A DNA stretch of 64,000 nucleotides from Sulfuricella denitrificans (lineage in GTDB: Bacteria; Pseudomonadota; Gammaproteobacteria; Burkholderiales; Sulfuricellaceae): NCBI GenBank assembly GCA_002632355.1, contig NSJJ01000005.1, positions 124,001 to 188,000 on the forward strand, given 5' to 3'. This document shows positions 17,580-26,371 of the stretch, piece after piece. The position numbers and the translations under genes were made by a program. The notes below the pieces were generated by a model. That model did no database searches. It had not been told where the DNA came from and saw nothing but the letters and a program-made list of their open reading frames with translations. The stretch's first letter is position 1. Every line of letters begins with the position of its first letter.

Positions 17580-17599
17580 GCTGACCGCTGATAGCTGAC
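17580..17599. repeat. Right 20-bp inverted repeat flanking the decayed four-helix-bundle gene
   Basis: The segment GCTGACCGCTGATAGCTGAC is the inverted partner of 17257-17276 (17 of 20 matches) and ends just before the mshE stop at 17603. The rest of the 361-nt gap between mshE and mshG holds only the remnant and short AT-rich spacers. Confidence 0.7.
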
Positions 17600-17602
17600 A
17601 AG

Positions 17603-19306
17603 CTATTCATCAAACTGATTACTGATCCGCATCGCCTCGCCCACTGTCGTACGCCCCCTGATCACCTCGCCGACGGCCTGGGTTCGCAGGGACTTTCCGG
17701 CCATCTGCTGGCGTGCCATTTTCATGAAATGCGCAGGGTCGTGGTGGTTGGCGGCCTCGACCATTTCAACACTCATTTCCAGCATTTCGTAAATACCCAT
17801 GCGGCCCTGGTAACCGGTCCCGTTGCAGTTGGTGCATCCGCGTCCATGTTTATATTGCTGCTGATCCACTGCGTCCTTGAGTTCCAGCCGCATCCATTCA
17901 TGTTCGAAAGGCTTGAGTGTATAAGTTTCAATGCAGCTCTCGCAGATCAGGCGCACCAGGCGCTGGGCCAGCACGACCTGCAGCGAAGTGGCCACCATGA
18001 AACGCGGCACGCCCATGTCGATAAGACGTATCGGCGTGCTGATGGCGTCGTTGGTGTGCAAAGTGGAGAGCACCATGTGGCCGGTCATTGCGGCACGCAA
18101 GCCGATCTGCGCTGTTTCCTGGTCGCGAATCTCGCCCACCAGGATGATATCCGGGTCCTGACGCAAAGTGGAGCGCAGCACGCGGGCGAAAGACAAATCG
18201 ATTTTTTCATTCACCTGCACCTGATTGATGCCTGGCAAACGATATTCAACCGGATCTTCGACGGTAATGATTTTGGCCTCGACAGAGTTCAGCTCCGCCA
18301 GTGCGGAATACAGGGTAGTGGTTTTGCCGGAGCCGGTTGGACCTGTTACCAGCACCATCCCGTTTGGGCGATGCAAAATCTTGCGGAATTTCTCCAGCAT
18401 ATCCGGCGGCATACCAAGTTTATCCAGCGTCAGGATCCCGCCACTCTGGTTGAGCAGACGCATCACCACCGACTCGCCATACTGGGTGGGCATGGAAGAA
18501 ATACGCACGTCGATCGATTGCCCGCGCACCTTGATGTTGAAACGCCCGTCCTGGGGCATGCGTTTTTCGGAAATATCCAGCCCGGACATCAGTTTGAGTC
18601 GCAGCACCAGGGCGGAGGCAATCTTGTTGTCGGCTTCCGTTTGCAGGTGCAGTACGCCATCGATGCGGAAACGGATCTGCAGTTTGGTTTCCTGGGGCTC
18701 GATATGGACATCCGAAGCGCGCACCTGGGTGGCATCCTCAAACATGGTTTGGAGCAGTTTGACGACTGGCGCTTCTTCCAGGTTGGTAGTAGCGCCGAGG
18801 CCACCGAAGTCCACCACGGTGTCGCCCAGTTCTTCTTCCAGCGCCAGCGCCAGACCGCTGATCTGGTCGGTACGTCGATATACGCGGTCGATGGTTTGCA
18901 GCAACTGGCTTTCAGCAACTGCAGCCAGATCAATGTCTCGTTTGAGTATTCGCGCCAGTTCATCATAGGCGAAAAGATCGGAGGGGTCGGCCATGCCGAG
19001 CAGCAGCGCAGATCCTTTATCCTCCAGCACCAGTGCACGAAAACGTCGCGCCTGAGTTTCCGGCAGCTTGTTGACCAGTTCGGTATCGACGTTATAGAAC
19101 TTGAGGTTGATAAAAGGAATTTGCAACTGCCGGGCAATGGCTTCGGCAATACCCTCTTCGGTGACAAAACCATTTTCGATGAAAATCCGGCCCAGCTTGC
19201 GCCCGCTGCTTTTCTGTTCGGCAAGTGACTGCTTAAGCTGCTCTTCAGTAAGCAGATTCTGCTGGATCAGCACTTCACCAAGCCGGATTCTTTCAGGTTT
19301 GGCCAT
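17603..19306 (-). CDS. mshE: MshE, cyclic-di-GMP-binding pilus assembly ATPase
   Basis: This 567-residue ATPase powers MSHA pilus extension. The N-terminal MshEN domain has the two 24-residue c-di-GMP motifs, 8-31 (RLGEVLIQQNLL..., ending Q31) and 37-60 (KLGRIFIENGFV..., ending Q60), separated by the five residues KSSGR as the family requires; motif I has Asn where Gly is usual (N17). The motor core has Walker A GPTGSGKTT at 322-330, the Asp box ITVEDPVEY near 347-355, Walker B ILVGEIRD at 388-395, the His box STLHTND at 414-420 and a zinc tetracysteine (C455, C458, C491, C494). It is the first gene of the cluster and is divergent from trmL across 92 nt. Confidence 0.96.
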   Translation of the reverse strand: MAKPERIRLGEVLIQQNLLTEEQLKQSLAEQKSSGRKLGRIFIENGFVTEEGIAEAIARQLQIPFINLKFYNVDTELVNKLPETQARRFRALVLEDKGSALLLGMADPSDLFAYDELARILKRDIDLAAVAESQLLQTIDRVYRRTDQISGLALALEEELGDTVVDFGGLGATTNLEEAPVVKLLQTMFEDATQVRASDVHIEPQETKLQIRFRIDGVLHLQTEADNKIASALVLRLKLMSGLDISEKRMPQDGRFNIKVRGQSIDVRISSMPTQYGESVVMRLLNQSGGILTLDKLGMPPDMLEKFRKILHRPNGMVLVTGPTGSGKTTTLYSALAELNSVEAKIITVEDPVEYRLPGINQVQVNEKIDLSFARVLRSTLRQDPDIILVGEIRDQETAQIGLRAAMTGHMVLSTLHTNDAISTPIRLIDMGVPRFMVATSLQVVLAQRLVRLICESCIETYTLKPFEHEWMRLELKDAVDQQQYKHGRGCTNCNGTGYQGRMGIYEMLEMSVEMVEAANHHDPAHFMKMARQQMAGKSLRTQAVGEVIRGRTTVGEAMRISNQFDE

Positions 19307-19398
19307 CTTCGCCCCAATTTCTCACGTTGTTTGTCATAATCAAAACACATCTCATTGATAGTGTTAAATTAACGTTTTTCCATTCAAGGCACAAGAAA

Positions 19399-19863
19399 TT
19401 GTTTGAAATCGTTCTGTTCGAGCCGGAAATTCCGCCCAACACCGGAAATATCATCCGTCTCTGCGCCAATACCGGCACATCCCTGCATCTGGTGGAGCCG
19501 CTCGGCTTTACCCTGGAGGACAGGCAGCTGCAGCGTGCCGGACTGGATTATCACGAATATGCCACGCTCAAGGTTCATCCGGACTGGGCTGCATGCCGTC
19601 TACATTTCAACGGGCGGCGGCTGTTTGCGGCCACGACCAAGGGGGCGACGCGCCACACAGACGTGCGCTTTCAGCCGGGGGATGTGCTGGTTTTCGGTCC
19701 GGAGAGCCGTGGGCTGCCGGTAGAGATACTGGAGAGTTTTGCGCCCGAGCAACGTATTCGCCTGCCGATGCAGCCGAAAAGTCGCAGCCTGAACCTGTCC
19801 AATGCGGCGGCAGTAATGATTTACGAAGCGTGGCGGCAGGTGGGATTTGATGGCGCAGTTTAG
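19399..19863 (+). CDS. trmL: TrmL, tRNA (cytidine/uridine-34 2'-O)-methyltransferase
   Basis: This SpoU/SPOUT-fold enzyme methylates the wobble base of leucine tRNAs. I choose a TTG start at 19399, preceded by AAGG at a 9-nt spacing, because the resulting [21 protein letters not shown] lines up with the N-terminus of known TrmL; upstream in-frame codons encode unlike sequence. It is 154 residues, close to the 157 of E. coli. Motifs seen include the [10 protein letters not shown] loop, [10 protein letters not shown] and [16 protein letters not shown], the SPOUT cofactor knot. Its stop overlaps the convergent gpsA stop, with no room for a terminator. Confidence 0.92.
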   Translation: MFEIVLFEPEIPPNTGNIIRLCANTGTSLHLVEPLGFTLEDRQLQRAGLDYHEYATLKVHPDWAACRLHFNGRRLFAATTKGATRHTDVRFQPGDVLVFGPESRGLPVEILESFAPEQRIRLPMQPKSRSLNLSNAAAVMIYEAWRQVGFDGAV

Positions 19864-20852
19864 TGTCGGAACTCTGCGCTGGGAGCGCGGTTGAGCAGAC
19901 CCTCAACTGCCGTGCGCGGCGCCAGGCCCTGATATAGTACCTGGTATACCGCCTCGGTAATCGGCATTTCAACCTTGTGTTGCCGCGCCAGATTCAGTAC
20001 TTCCTGTGCCGTATTGACGCCTTCGGCGACATGACCAAGGCCGCCGAGAATATCTGCCAGCGTTTTTCCCTGCGCCAGTTGCAAACCGACCTGACGATTG
20101 CGCGACAGATCGCCGGTGCAGGTCAGAATCAGATCGCCCATGCCGGCCAGTCCCATGAAAGTTTCCTGGCGGCCGCCGAGTTGCAGACCGAGCCGGGTGA
20201 TCTCGGCCAGGCCTCGCGTAATCAGTGCGGCGCGAGCATTGTGGCCGAACCCCATGCCGTCTGAAATGCCGGCCGCGATCGCCAGTACGTTCTTGACCGC
20301 TCCGCCAAGTTCGACACCCGGAATATCCCTGCTGGCATAAACGCGCAGGTGATGGCTATGCAATGCCAGGGCAGTCTGGCGGGAAAAGGTTTCATTCAGC
20401 GAGGCCAGCGTCAGCGCCGTGGGCAAACCCAGCGCCACCTCACGCGCAAAACTCGGCCCGGAAAGTACGCCGCGCGGAGTGCCCGGGTCGAGTTCATCGC
20501 TTGCCACCTGATGAGGAAGTTTGCAGCTTCCCGCCTCGAATCCCTTGCAGGCCCAGACCACCGGAACACCCGGCGCCATCGCATTGACGTCGCGCAGCAA
20601 GGCGCGCAATCCGCTGCTGGGCACGACGGCGAGCACCAGCTCCGCAGTTCCAAGCAGGGCTGCAAGATCAGACCCGAGGTGGAGGGAGGCGGGTAGCGGT
20701 ACATCCGGCAGATATCGTGAATTGCATCGAAATGCGGACATTTCCGCCACCTGGGCAGTATTGCGCGCCCACAGGCTCGTCTCATGCCGGCCCGTCAGGC
20801 TGACGGCCAGTGCGCTTCCCCAGGCCCCGGCACCCAGCACGGCAATCTTCAT
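19860..20852 (-). CDS. gpsA: GpsA, glycerol-3-phosphate dehydrogenase [NAD(P)+]
   Basis: This cytoplasmic enzyme reduces dihydroxyacetone phosphate to sn-glycerol 3-phosphate for phospholipid synthesis. The start at 20852 ([15 protein letters not shown]) forms an ATGA overlap with the preceding SH3 gene. The Rossmann motif GAGAWG lies at the N-terminus, the catalytic region [12 protein letters not shown] holds the active-site Lys, and [12 protein letters not shown] follows. The 330-residue length is normal. It ends the rhodanese-grxC-trxC-secB-SH3-gpsA run. Confidence 0.96.
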   Translation of the reverse strand: MKIAVLGAGAWGSALAVSLTGRHETSLWARNTAQVAEMSAFRCNSRYLPDVPLPASLHLGSDLAALLGTAELVLAVVPSSGLRALLRDVNAMAPGVPVVWACKGFEAGSCKLPHQVASDELDPGTPRGVLSGPSFAREVALGLPTALTLASLNETFSRQTALALHSHHLRVYASRDIPGVELGGAVKNVLAIAAGISDGMGFGHNARAALITRGLAEITRLGLQLGGRQETFMGLAGMGDLILTCTGDLSRNRQVGLQLAQGKTLADILGGLGHVAEGVNTAQEVLNLARQHKVEMPITEAVYQVLYQGLAPRTAVEGLLNRAPSAEFRH

Positions 20853-21295
20853 GAGCCCCATACCTGCGAAATCCGCACAAAGCCGGCCGCACCATCAGGA
20901 TGCCTGACCTTGAGCCAGCCTGAGCCGGTATATTCGAGCAGTTCCAGAACGACATTGCGTTCCGCCTGGAAAACCAGCGCAGCTTTTTCGTCTGCCGCCT
21001 GGCGAATATCCGCCAGCGGGACATTTACCAGCACCATGCGCTGCTCGCTGAGCTGTTTCTTTTCCACCCAGGCCAGGCCCCCGGCTGCATCGCGCACTTT
21101 GGCAAAATGTTCCAGGCTGACGATGACCTCCACCGGGTAGTAACGGCTTGCAAGATAGAGTTTCTTGCCGCGCAGGGAGGGCGTGTCGTACATGACAGTA
21201 CGGTCGCTGAGGATAGAACGGTACTCCAGCGCCCATGCCTGGGAGGAGGACAAGGCAGCCAGCAGCAGCAATCCTGTCCAGCGCTGGCGGCTCAT
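20849..21295 (-). CDS. Secreted SH3-domain protein
   Basis: The 148-residue protein has a signal peptide ([22 protein letters not shown]) and two weak bacterial SH3-like repeats. The first is around 27-80 ([24 protein letters not shown]...WVEKKQL) and the second around 92-145 ([32 protein letters not shown]). Such proteins bind peptidoglycan or other periplasmic ligands, but no enzyme domain is present. It is translationally coupled to gpsA and 15 nt after secB. The exact role is unknown. Confidence 0.75.
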   Translation of the reverse strand: MSRQRWTGLLLLAALSSSQAWALEYRSILSDRTVMYDTPSLRGKKLYLASRYYPVEVIVSLEHFAKVRDAAGGLAWVEKKQLSEQRMVLVNVPLADIRQAADEKAALVFQAERNVVLELLEYTGSGWLKVRHPDGAAGFVRISQVWGS

Positions 21296-21310
21296 CCTGT
21301 TATACCGGTA

Positions 21311-21778
21311 TTAATGCGTTGTCGGGGCTTGATTCTGATCCGCCTGCATCTGCCTTTGCTGATGGAAAATCGATTCGAAATTCATCGGCTGCAGCACTAC
21401 CGGCGGGAAGCCTGCGCGCGTCACCATGTCGGAAACCGCTTCGCGGACATAAGGATAAAGAATGTTGGGGCAAGCGATGCCGAGCAGCGGATCGAGATCT
21501 TCCTGCGGCACATTGCTGATGCGGAAAATACCTGCCTGCGCGGCTTCCACCAGAAACACGGTTTTATCCCCTTCAGGCAGCTTGGAGGTCACTGTGACGG
21601 TCAGCACGGTTTCGTAGACATCGTCACCCAGTTGCTCGGCCCTGGTATGAAATTCGACGTTGATCGCGGGCGTACCCTTTTCCAGAAAAATCTGCGGGGC
21701 ATTGGGAATTTCCAGCGAAAGGTCTTTGACATAAACTTTTTCGATACCAAAAACCACTTGTTCTTGTGCTTCACTCAT
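21311..21778 (-). CDS. secB: SecB, protein-export chaperone
   Basis: The 155-residue protein is the cytosolic chaperone that keeps preproteins unfolded and hands them to SecA. It contains the family core (KDLSLEIPNAPQIF, GIFRISNVPQEDL, CPNILYPYVREAVSDMVTRAGFPPVVLQPMNF). The genes grxC and gpsA on either side are its usual partners. Confidence 0.97.
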   Translation of the reverse strand: MSEAQEQVVFGIEKVYVKDLSLEIPNAPQIFLEKGTPAINVEFHTRAEQLGDDVYETVLTVTVTSKLPEGDKTVFLVEAAQAGIFRISNVPQEDLDPLLGIACPNILYPYVREAVSDMVTRAGFPPVVLQPMNFESIFHQQRQMQADQNQAPTTH

Positions 21779-21848
21779 GGGAGAAAACCTCGGAAAAAAT
21801 AGGGATTATAACGCGATGCACTGCAGAGCGGGACGACCGAGGCACACT

Positions 21849-22268
21849 TCAGTGCTGCAACAGCCAGTTTCTGAGATTGCCGGCATCCATGGCGCCGGCA
21901 ATGCGGTCGACTTCAGCGCCATTCCTGAACAGCGCCAGGGTGGGAATGCTGCGGATCGCAAACTGCTGAGCCAGCGACTGCTCCACTTCAGTATTGATCT
22001 TGACGAAACGGAAACGCGTCCTGAATTCGGCGGCAACCTGGCTGAAGACCGGCGCCATCATCTTGCAGGGTCCGCACCATGGCGCCCAGAAATCCACTAC
22101 CAGCGGCATCTCGCTCTTGGCAACAAAACGGCCAAAATTCGCGCCACCCAGCTCGAGTGGCTTACCGTCCAGCAGCAGTGAGGCACACTTGCCGCATTTC
22201 GGATTCTGGCCCAGTCGCTCATCCGGTACGCGATTGATCGACTGACAATCAGGACAGACGATATTCAT
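21849..22268 (-). CDS. trxC: TrxC, thioredoxin 2 with zinc ribbon
   Basis: I place the start at the ATG 22268 (MNIVCPDCQSINRVP), 4 nt after the grxC stop. The 139-residue protein has an N-terminal zinc site (C5, C8, C25, C28), as in thioredoxin 2, then the thioredoxin fold with active site WCGPC at 64-68 and the cis-Pro in SIPTLALF. It is a cytoplasmic disulfide reductase responsive to oxidative stress in related bacteria. A gene in this slot is an addition to the E. coli order, where grxC and secB are adjacent. Confidence 0.93.
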   Translation of the reverse strand: MNIVCPDCQSINRVPDERLGQNPKCGKCASLLLDGKPLELGGANFGRFVAKSEMPLVVDFWAPWCGPCKMMAPVFSQVAAEFRTRFRFVKINTEVEQSLAQQFAIRSIPTLALFRNGAEVDRIAGAMDAGNLRNWLLQH

Positions 22269-22272
22269 GGCA

Positions 22273-22530
22273 TCATCCAGCCAGCAACGGTTCCAGCTTG
22301 CCTTCCACATCCAGCGCGGAAAGGTCGTCAAAACCACCAACGTGGAAATCGCCGATATAGATCTGCGGGACAGTACGGCGTCCTGTTCTTTCCATCATCT
22401 CCTCCTTGCGGCCTTCTTCAAGGTCAATGCGAATCTTGTCGATTTCCGTCACGCCTTTTTTTTGCAGCAGCTTTTCAGCCATGGTGCAATAAGGGCACAC
22501 GCCAGTGCAGTACATGGTGATATTGGGCAT
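22273..22530 (-). CDS. grxC: GrxC, glutaredoxin 3
   Basis: The 85-residue glutaredoxin carries the dithiol active site CPYC at 12-15, the TVPQIYIG loop with cis-Pro, and GGFDDLSAL for glutathione binding. It reduces protein disulfides with glutathione. It follows the rhodanese by 24 nt and is conserved there in many proteobacteria. Confidence 0.95.
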   Translation of the reverse strand: MPNITMYCTGVCPYCTMAEKLLQKKGVTEIDKIRIDLEEGRKEEMMERTGRRTVPQIYIGDFHVGGFDDLSALDVEGKLEPLLAG

Positions 22531-22554
22531 TCTTTCTTCCTTTTGTTTTGTGAT

Positions 22555-22968
22555 CTATTTCCGTTCAACCGGCATATTGGCTTGCTGCCAGGCTGACATC
22601 CCGCCACTCAGATTGTAAACCTGCTCGAAACCGTTTTTACGCAACACGCTGCAGCCATGACCGGAGCGCGCCCCGCTGCGGCAGATGGCGATAATCGGCT
22701 TGTTTCTGAATTTCTCCAGCTCCTGTATACGCCCTGACAACTGGCGCAGGGGAATGTGCTTGGAATTCGGCGCGTGTCCGCCTGCATATTCCTGATCTTC
22801 CCGCACATCCAGAATCAGCGCGTCGTGATGATTGATGAGCTGGGTCGCTTCCATCGCGCCGACCTCCTTGATGCCGGAGATGCGCCGGTTGATCATGGGC
22901 CAGAACAGCATCATGCCGCTGATCATGACCAGGGCGACCAGGCCCAGATTGTTTTGAATGAAGTGCAC
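22555..22968 (-). CDS. YibN-like membrane-anchored rhodanese
   Basis: The start is a GTG (22968) preceded by AGAGGAAAA. The 137-residue protein has one N-terminal membrane segment (about 8-26), then a single rhodanese domain with active-site loop CRSGARS (nucleophile C96), so it should carry sulfane sulfur on that cysteine. It is the YibN of the yibN-grxC-secB-gpsA cluster. Its start faces a 109-nt gap behind the RND transporter gene on the same strand. Confidence 0.88.
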   Translation of the reverse strand: MHFIQNNLGLVALVMISGMMLFWPMINRRISGIKEVGAMEATQLINHHDALILDVREDQEYAGGHAPNSKHIPLRQLSGRIQELEKFRNKPIIAICRSGARSGHGCSVLRKNGFEQVYNLSGGMSAWQQANMPVERK

Positions 22969-23077
22969 TACTTTTTCCTCTCTATTTCAGTATTTCATCA
23001 GGACATCGCAAAACCGGACATTCCCGGAATCACGTCCATCGGGCAATGGAACGAATCTGGGGCCGCACACTACAAAA

Positions 23078-26000
23078 TCAAGCGTGGGCAGCATGCTGGC
23101 GGCGCTCCCACAGATAATACATCAAGGGAATCACGACCAGCGTCAGGACGGTGGAAGCGAAGGTGCCGAAAATCAGCGACACCGCCAGACCGCCGAACAC
23201 CGGATCGGTAATCATGATGGCCGACCCCAGGATGATGGCCAGCGCGGTCAGCATGATGGGGCGGAAACGCACCGCGCCGGCTTCGATCACCGCCTCGTCC
23301 AGCGCATAGCCGCGCTTGCGGTAATCCACGATGAAATCGATCAGCAGCAGCGAATTGCGCACCACGATGCCCGCCAGGGCGATGACGCCGATCATGGAGG
23401 TGGCGGTAAACGCCTGCTGCGTGATCCAGTGGCCGGGAAACACGCCCACCAGGGTGAGCGGAATCGCGCCCATCACGATCAGCGGCATCATGAAGGATTT
23501 GTAGTAGCCCACCAGCATCAGGTAGATGAACACCAGCGCCACGATGAAAGCCGAGCCCAGATCGCGGAACACGTCGAGCGTCAGGCGCATCTCGCCGCCC
23601 CACAGCAGGTGGTAGTTCATCACGTCGTCGGGCTGGGCTTCGCTGAAGCCGAGGTTGCCGGTTTTGAAGGCGATGCCCGGGCTCAGCATCTTGCCGTCCA
23701 GCATCTTGTCCAGGGCCAGCACCGCATAGACCGGGCTGGATTTGAGCAGCTCGCCGCCAACCATCACCGTCGGATGCTGGTCGCGATCATAGAAGGGCTT
23801 GTCCTGGGTGGCGCGCTCGACGCTGGCGATGGCCGACAGCGGCACCTGCTGCCCGCTCATGTTGGCAATGCGGATGGACAGGATTTGCTGCGGCGTCTGG
23901 CGTTCGCTCCGCGGCAAACGCACGGTGATGTTGACCGGTTCGCGCGCGTCGTCGACATGCAGGGTGCCGATGGAAAAACCCGAGACGTAATCGTGCAGCA
24001 GCTTGCCCACCTGCCCGGGCGCGACACCGGAGAGAATGGCCTTCTCGCGATCCACCCTGATATGGAAAGTATCGACCGTGGCAGTCACCGAATCGTCCAC
24101 ATTGACGATGCCGTAAACCTGGGTAAACGCCTTGTTCACGTCCGCCGCTGCGGCGCGCAGCTTGCCATAGTCCGGCCCATACAGCTCGGCCAGTACCTGC
24201 GACTGCACCGGCGGGCCGGGCGGGGTCTCGTAGAGCTTGATCCTGGCTTGCGGAAAAGCCTCACGCAGCGGCGCCAGGGCAGCATTGAATTCGTTCACGA
24301 CCTCGTGGGAAGATTTCGAGCGATGATGCTTGTCGCTGAGGTTCACGCGCAGTTGCGCCAGGTTGTCGCCGCGCTTGAGCATGTCGCCGCGCACCAGGGC
24401 CGCGAAATCCACCGGCGCGGTAACGCCGAGAAAGGTCTGGTAATCAGTAACATAGGGCGTCTTCGCCAGCACTTCACCGACCGTGCGCGCCACCTGGTCG
24501 GTTCCGGCCAGGGTCGTGCCGGCAGGCGTATCCACTTGCACCAGGAAGCTGTTGGTATTGTCGTTGGGCAGCATCTTCAATTCCACGCCCATGGCCGAAA
24601 GCGGGCCGTTCACGCCGGATGGCCGCACGAATTGCCAGGCCGGCTGGATCATCGCGGCTACCAGCAGCATCCCCACCAGCAGGAACAACAGGTTGCGACG
24701 GCCGGAATGGCGGATCAGCGGGGTAATCACCGCCACATAGGCGCGATGCAGGGGATCTTGCGGATCCGCCGACTTATCCTCCAATGACGGCTGTGCCGCA
24801 AGCGACTTGGCCGCCTTGCCGGCCAGCCACAGGTTCGCCGCCCATGGCACCACCATGTAGGCGATCACCAGCGAGGCGATCATCGCCACCGGGACATTAA
24901 ACGGAATCGGCCGCATGAACGGCCCCATCATGCCGGTCACGAACGCCATCGGAATAAACGCCAGGATCACCGCGATGGTGGCGATATTGGTGGGATTACC
25001 GATCTCGTTGGTCGCTTCCACCAGGGCTTGCTTGAAATCCTTGCCACCGCCGTGATGCATGTGGCGATGAATGTTTTCCACCACCACGATGGCGGCATCC
25101 ACCAGCAGGCCGAGCGACAGGATCAGCGCGAACAGGGTGATGCGGTTGATAGTCTGGCCAGCGATCAGACCCACGGTCAGCACCACGAACAGGATCAGCG
25201 GCACCGTCAGGGTGACGATGGCCGCTTCGCGCCAGCCGAGGAAGAACACCAGGATCACCACCACCGATCCGATGGCAATACCGAGGTGCTCCACCAGGGT
25301 ATTGACTGCGTCGTTGGCCTTGGCACCGTCGTCGCGCGTGACGGCCACCTCGACCCCCTGCGGAATGGCCTGGCGTTTCAGGGCATCCAGTTTGGCGAGC
25401 ACAGCCGAGGTCACCACTACGGCATTGGTGCCGGCCTTTTTTGCAATGGCGATAGTGACCGCCGGGGCCTCGCCACGGTGAACGGGCGCCCCTGCCTGCG
25501 CCGCAGGGCCATAGGCAAAGCGCGACAATTCGTCGGTTTCCGCAGGACCATCCTCGATGGTTGCGACATCCTTCAGAAATACCGGGCGGCCTTGCGGCGC
25601 CCCCACGATGATCTGCCCCACTTCGCGCGCGTCGCCGATAAAGCCGGACATGCGCAGCGGATGATTGCGGTTCTGGTCGACCAGCTGGCCCGCCGGAACG
25701 GATACATTGGCGGCGCCGATCATGCGGTCCACCTGGTCCAGGGACAACCCCGCCGCGGCCAGCCTGTCAGGCGAAATCCACACATTGACGGCACGCTGCG
25801 CCCCTCCCGTCAACTGTGTGAAAGACACGCCCGGCACGTTGCGCAACTGTTCCAGCACCCGCGCCGCGACCTGCCGCAGCTGGTAATCGTCCATGCTTGA
25901 CGAGCTCAGGGTGAGCGTCATGATCGGCACGTCATCCACGTTGATGGGCTTGACCAGGGGCTGCATCACCCCGGCGGGCATGCGATCCATGTTCTGCATC

Positions 26001-26371
26001 AGCTGGTTGTAGAGCTTGACCAGGCTTTTTTCCTGATCTTCACCCACGTCGAACTGCACCGTCACCACGCCATAGTCGGCAACCGCATAGCCATAGGTAT
26101 GCTTGACGCCCGACTGGGCATTCATGATCGCCTCCAGCGGCTTGACCACCAGATTGTGGATTTCCTCGGCGCTGGCGCCAGGCTTGGCAACAATGATGTT
26201 GGCGGCAGGCACGACGATCTGCGGATTGTACTCACGCGCGGTGACGAACAGCGCCATGATGCCCGCCAGCGTCACCGCCAGCATCAGCATGGCGGTCATT
26301 TTCGACTCCAGAAACAGACGGGCAATCTTGCCCGCGCTGTTAAGCGGCATCTCGTCGTGCACTTCAGCCAT
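23078..26371 (-). CDS. RND-family efflux pump, inner-membrane permease
   Basis: This proton-driven exporter of about 1097 residues has twelve predicted membrane segments in the AcrB/CusA layout with two large periplasmic loops. The start at 26371 (MAEVHDEMPLNSAGKIARLF) overlaps the membrane fusion gene by 8 nt. In TM4 the sequence is GLLVDAAIVVVEN (about 422-433): the first proton-relay Asp is kept (D425) but the second, usual in multidrug pumps, is Ala, as in heavy-metal pumps. Conserved GAxRLRPIxxT-type sequence (GAVRFRPIMLTALAIILG) is near the C-terminus. The substrate is not predictable from sequence. It is the last gene of an arsR-tolC-MFP-RND unit. Confidence 0.92.
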   Translation of the reverse strand: MAEVHDEMPLNSAGKIARLFLESKMTAMLMLAVTLAGIMALFVTAREYNPQIVVPAANIIVAKPGASAEEIHNLVVKPLEAIMNAQSGVKHTYGYAVADYGVVTVQFDVGEDQEKSLVKLYNQLMQNMDRMPAGVMQPLVKPINVDDVPIMTLTLSSSSMDDYQLRQVAARVLEQLRNVPGVSFTQLTGGAQRAVNVWISPDRLAAAGLSLDQVDRMIGAANVSVPAGQLVDQNRNHPLRMSGFIGDAREVGQIIVGAPQGRPVFLKDVATIEDGPAETDELSRFAYGPAAQAGAPVHRGEAPAVTIAIAKKAGTNAVVVTSAVLAKLDALKRQAIPQGVEVAVTRDDGAKANDAVNTLVEHLGIAIGSVVVILVFFLGWREAAIVTLTVPLILFVVLTVGLIAGQTINRITLFALILSLGLLVDAAIVVVENIHRHMHHGGGKDFKQALVEATNEIGNPTNIATIAVILAFIPMAFVTGMMGPFMRPIPFNVPVAMIASLVIAYMVVPWAANLWLAGKAAKSLAAQPSLEDKSADPQDPLHRAYVAVITPLIRHSGRRNLLFLLVGMLLVAAMIQPAWQFVRPSGVNGPLSAMGVELKMLPNDNTNSFLVQVDTPAGTTLAGTDQVARTVGEVLAKTPYVTDYQTFLGVTAPVDFAALVRGDMLKRGDNLAQLRVNLSDKHHRSKSSHEVVNEFNAALAPLREAFPQARIKLYETPPGPPVQSQVLAELYGPDYGKLRAAAADVNKAFTQVYGIVNVDDSVTATVDTFHIRVDREKAILSGVAPGQVGKLLHDYVSGFSIGTLHVDDAREPVNITVRLPRSERQTPQQILSIRIANMSGQQVPLSAIASVERATQDKPFYDRDQHPTVMVGGELLKSSPVYAVLALDKMLDGKMLSPGIAFKTGNLGFSEAQPDDVMNYHLLWGGEMRLTLDVFRDLGSAFIVALVFIYLMLVGYYKSFMMPLIVMGAIPLTLVGVFPGHWITQQAFTATSMIGVIALAGIVVRNSLLLIDFIVDYRKRGYALDEAVIEAGAVRFRPIMLTALAIILGSAIMITDPVFGGLAVSLIFGTFASTVLTLVVIPLMYYLWERRQHAAHA

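Noticed and set aside
17729-19228. A 499-codon open frame opposite mshE
   Set aside because: It lies wholly within the well-supported ATPase gene and its translation resembles no protein family.
22958-24787. A 609-codon open frame on the plus strand opposite the RND permease gene
   Set aside because: The product is His/Gln/Arg-rich with no domain, and the minus strand encodes a clear transporter throughout; it is an antisense shadow of a G+C-rich gene.
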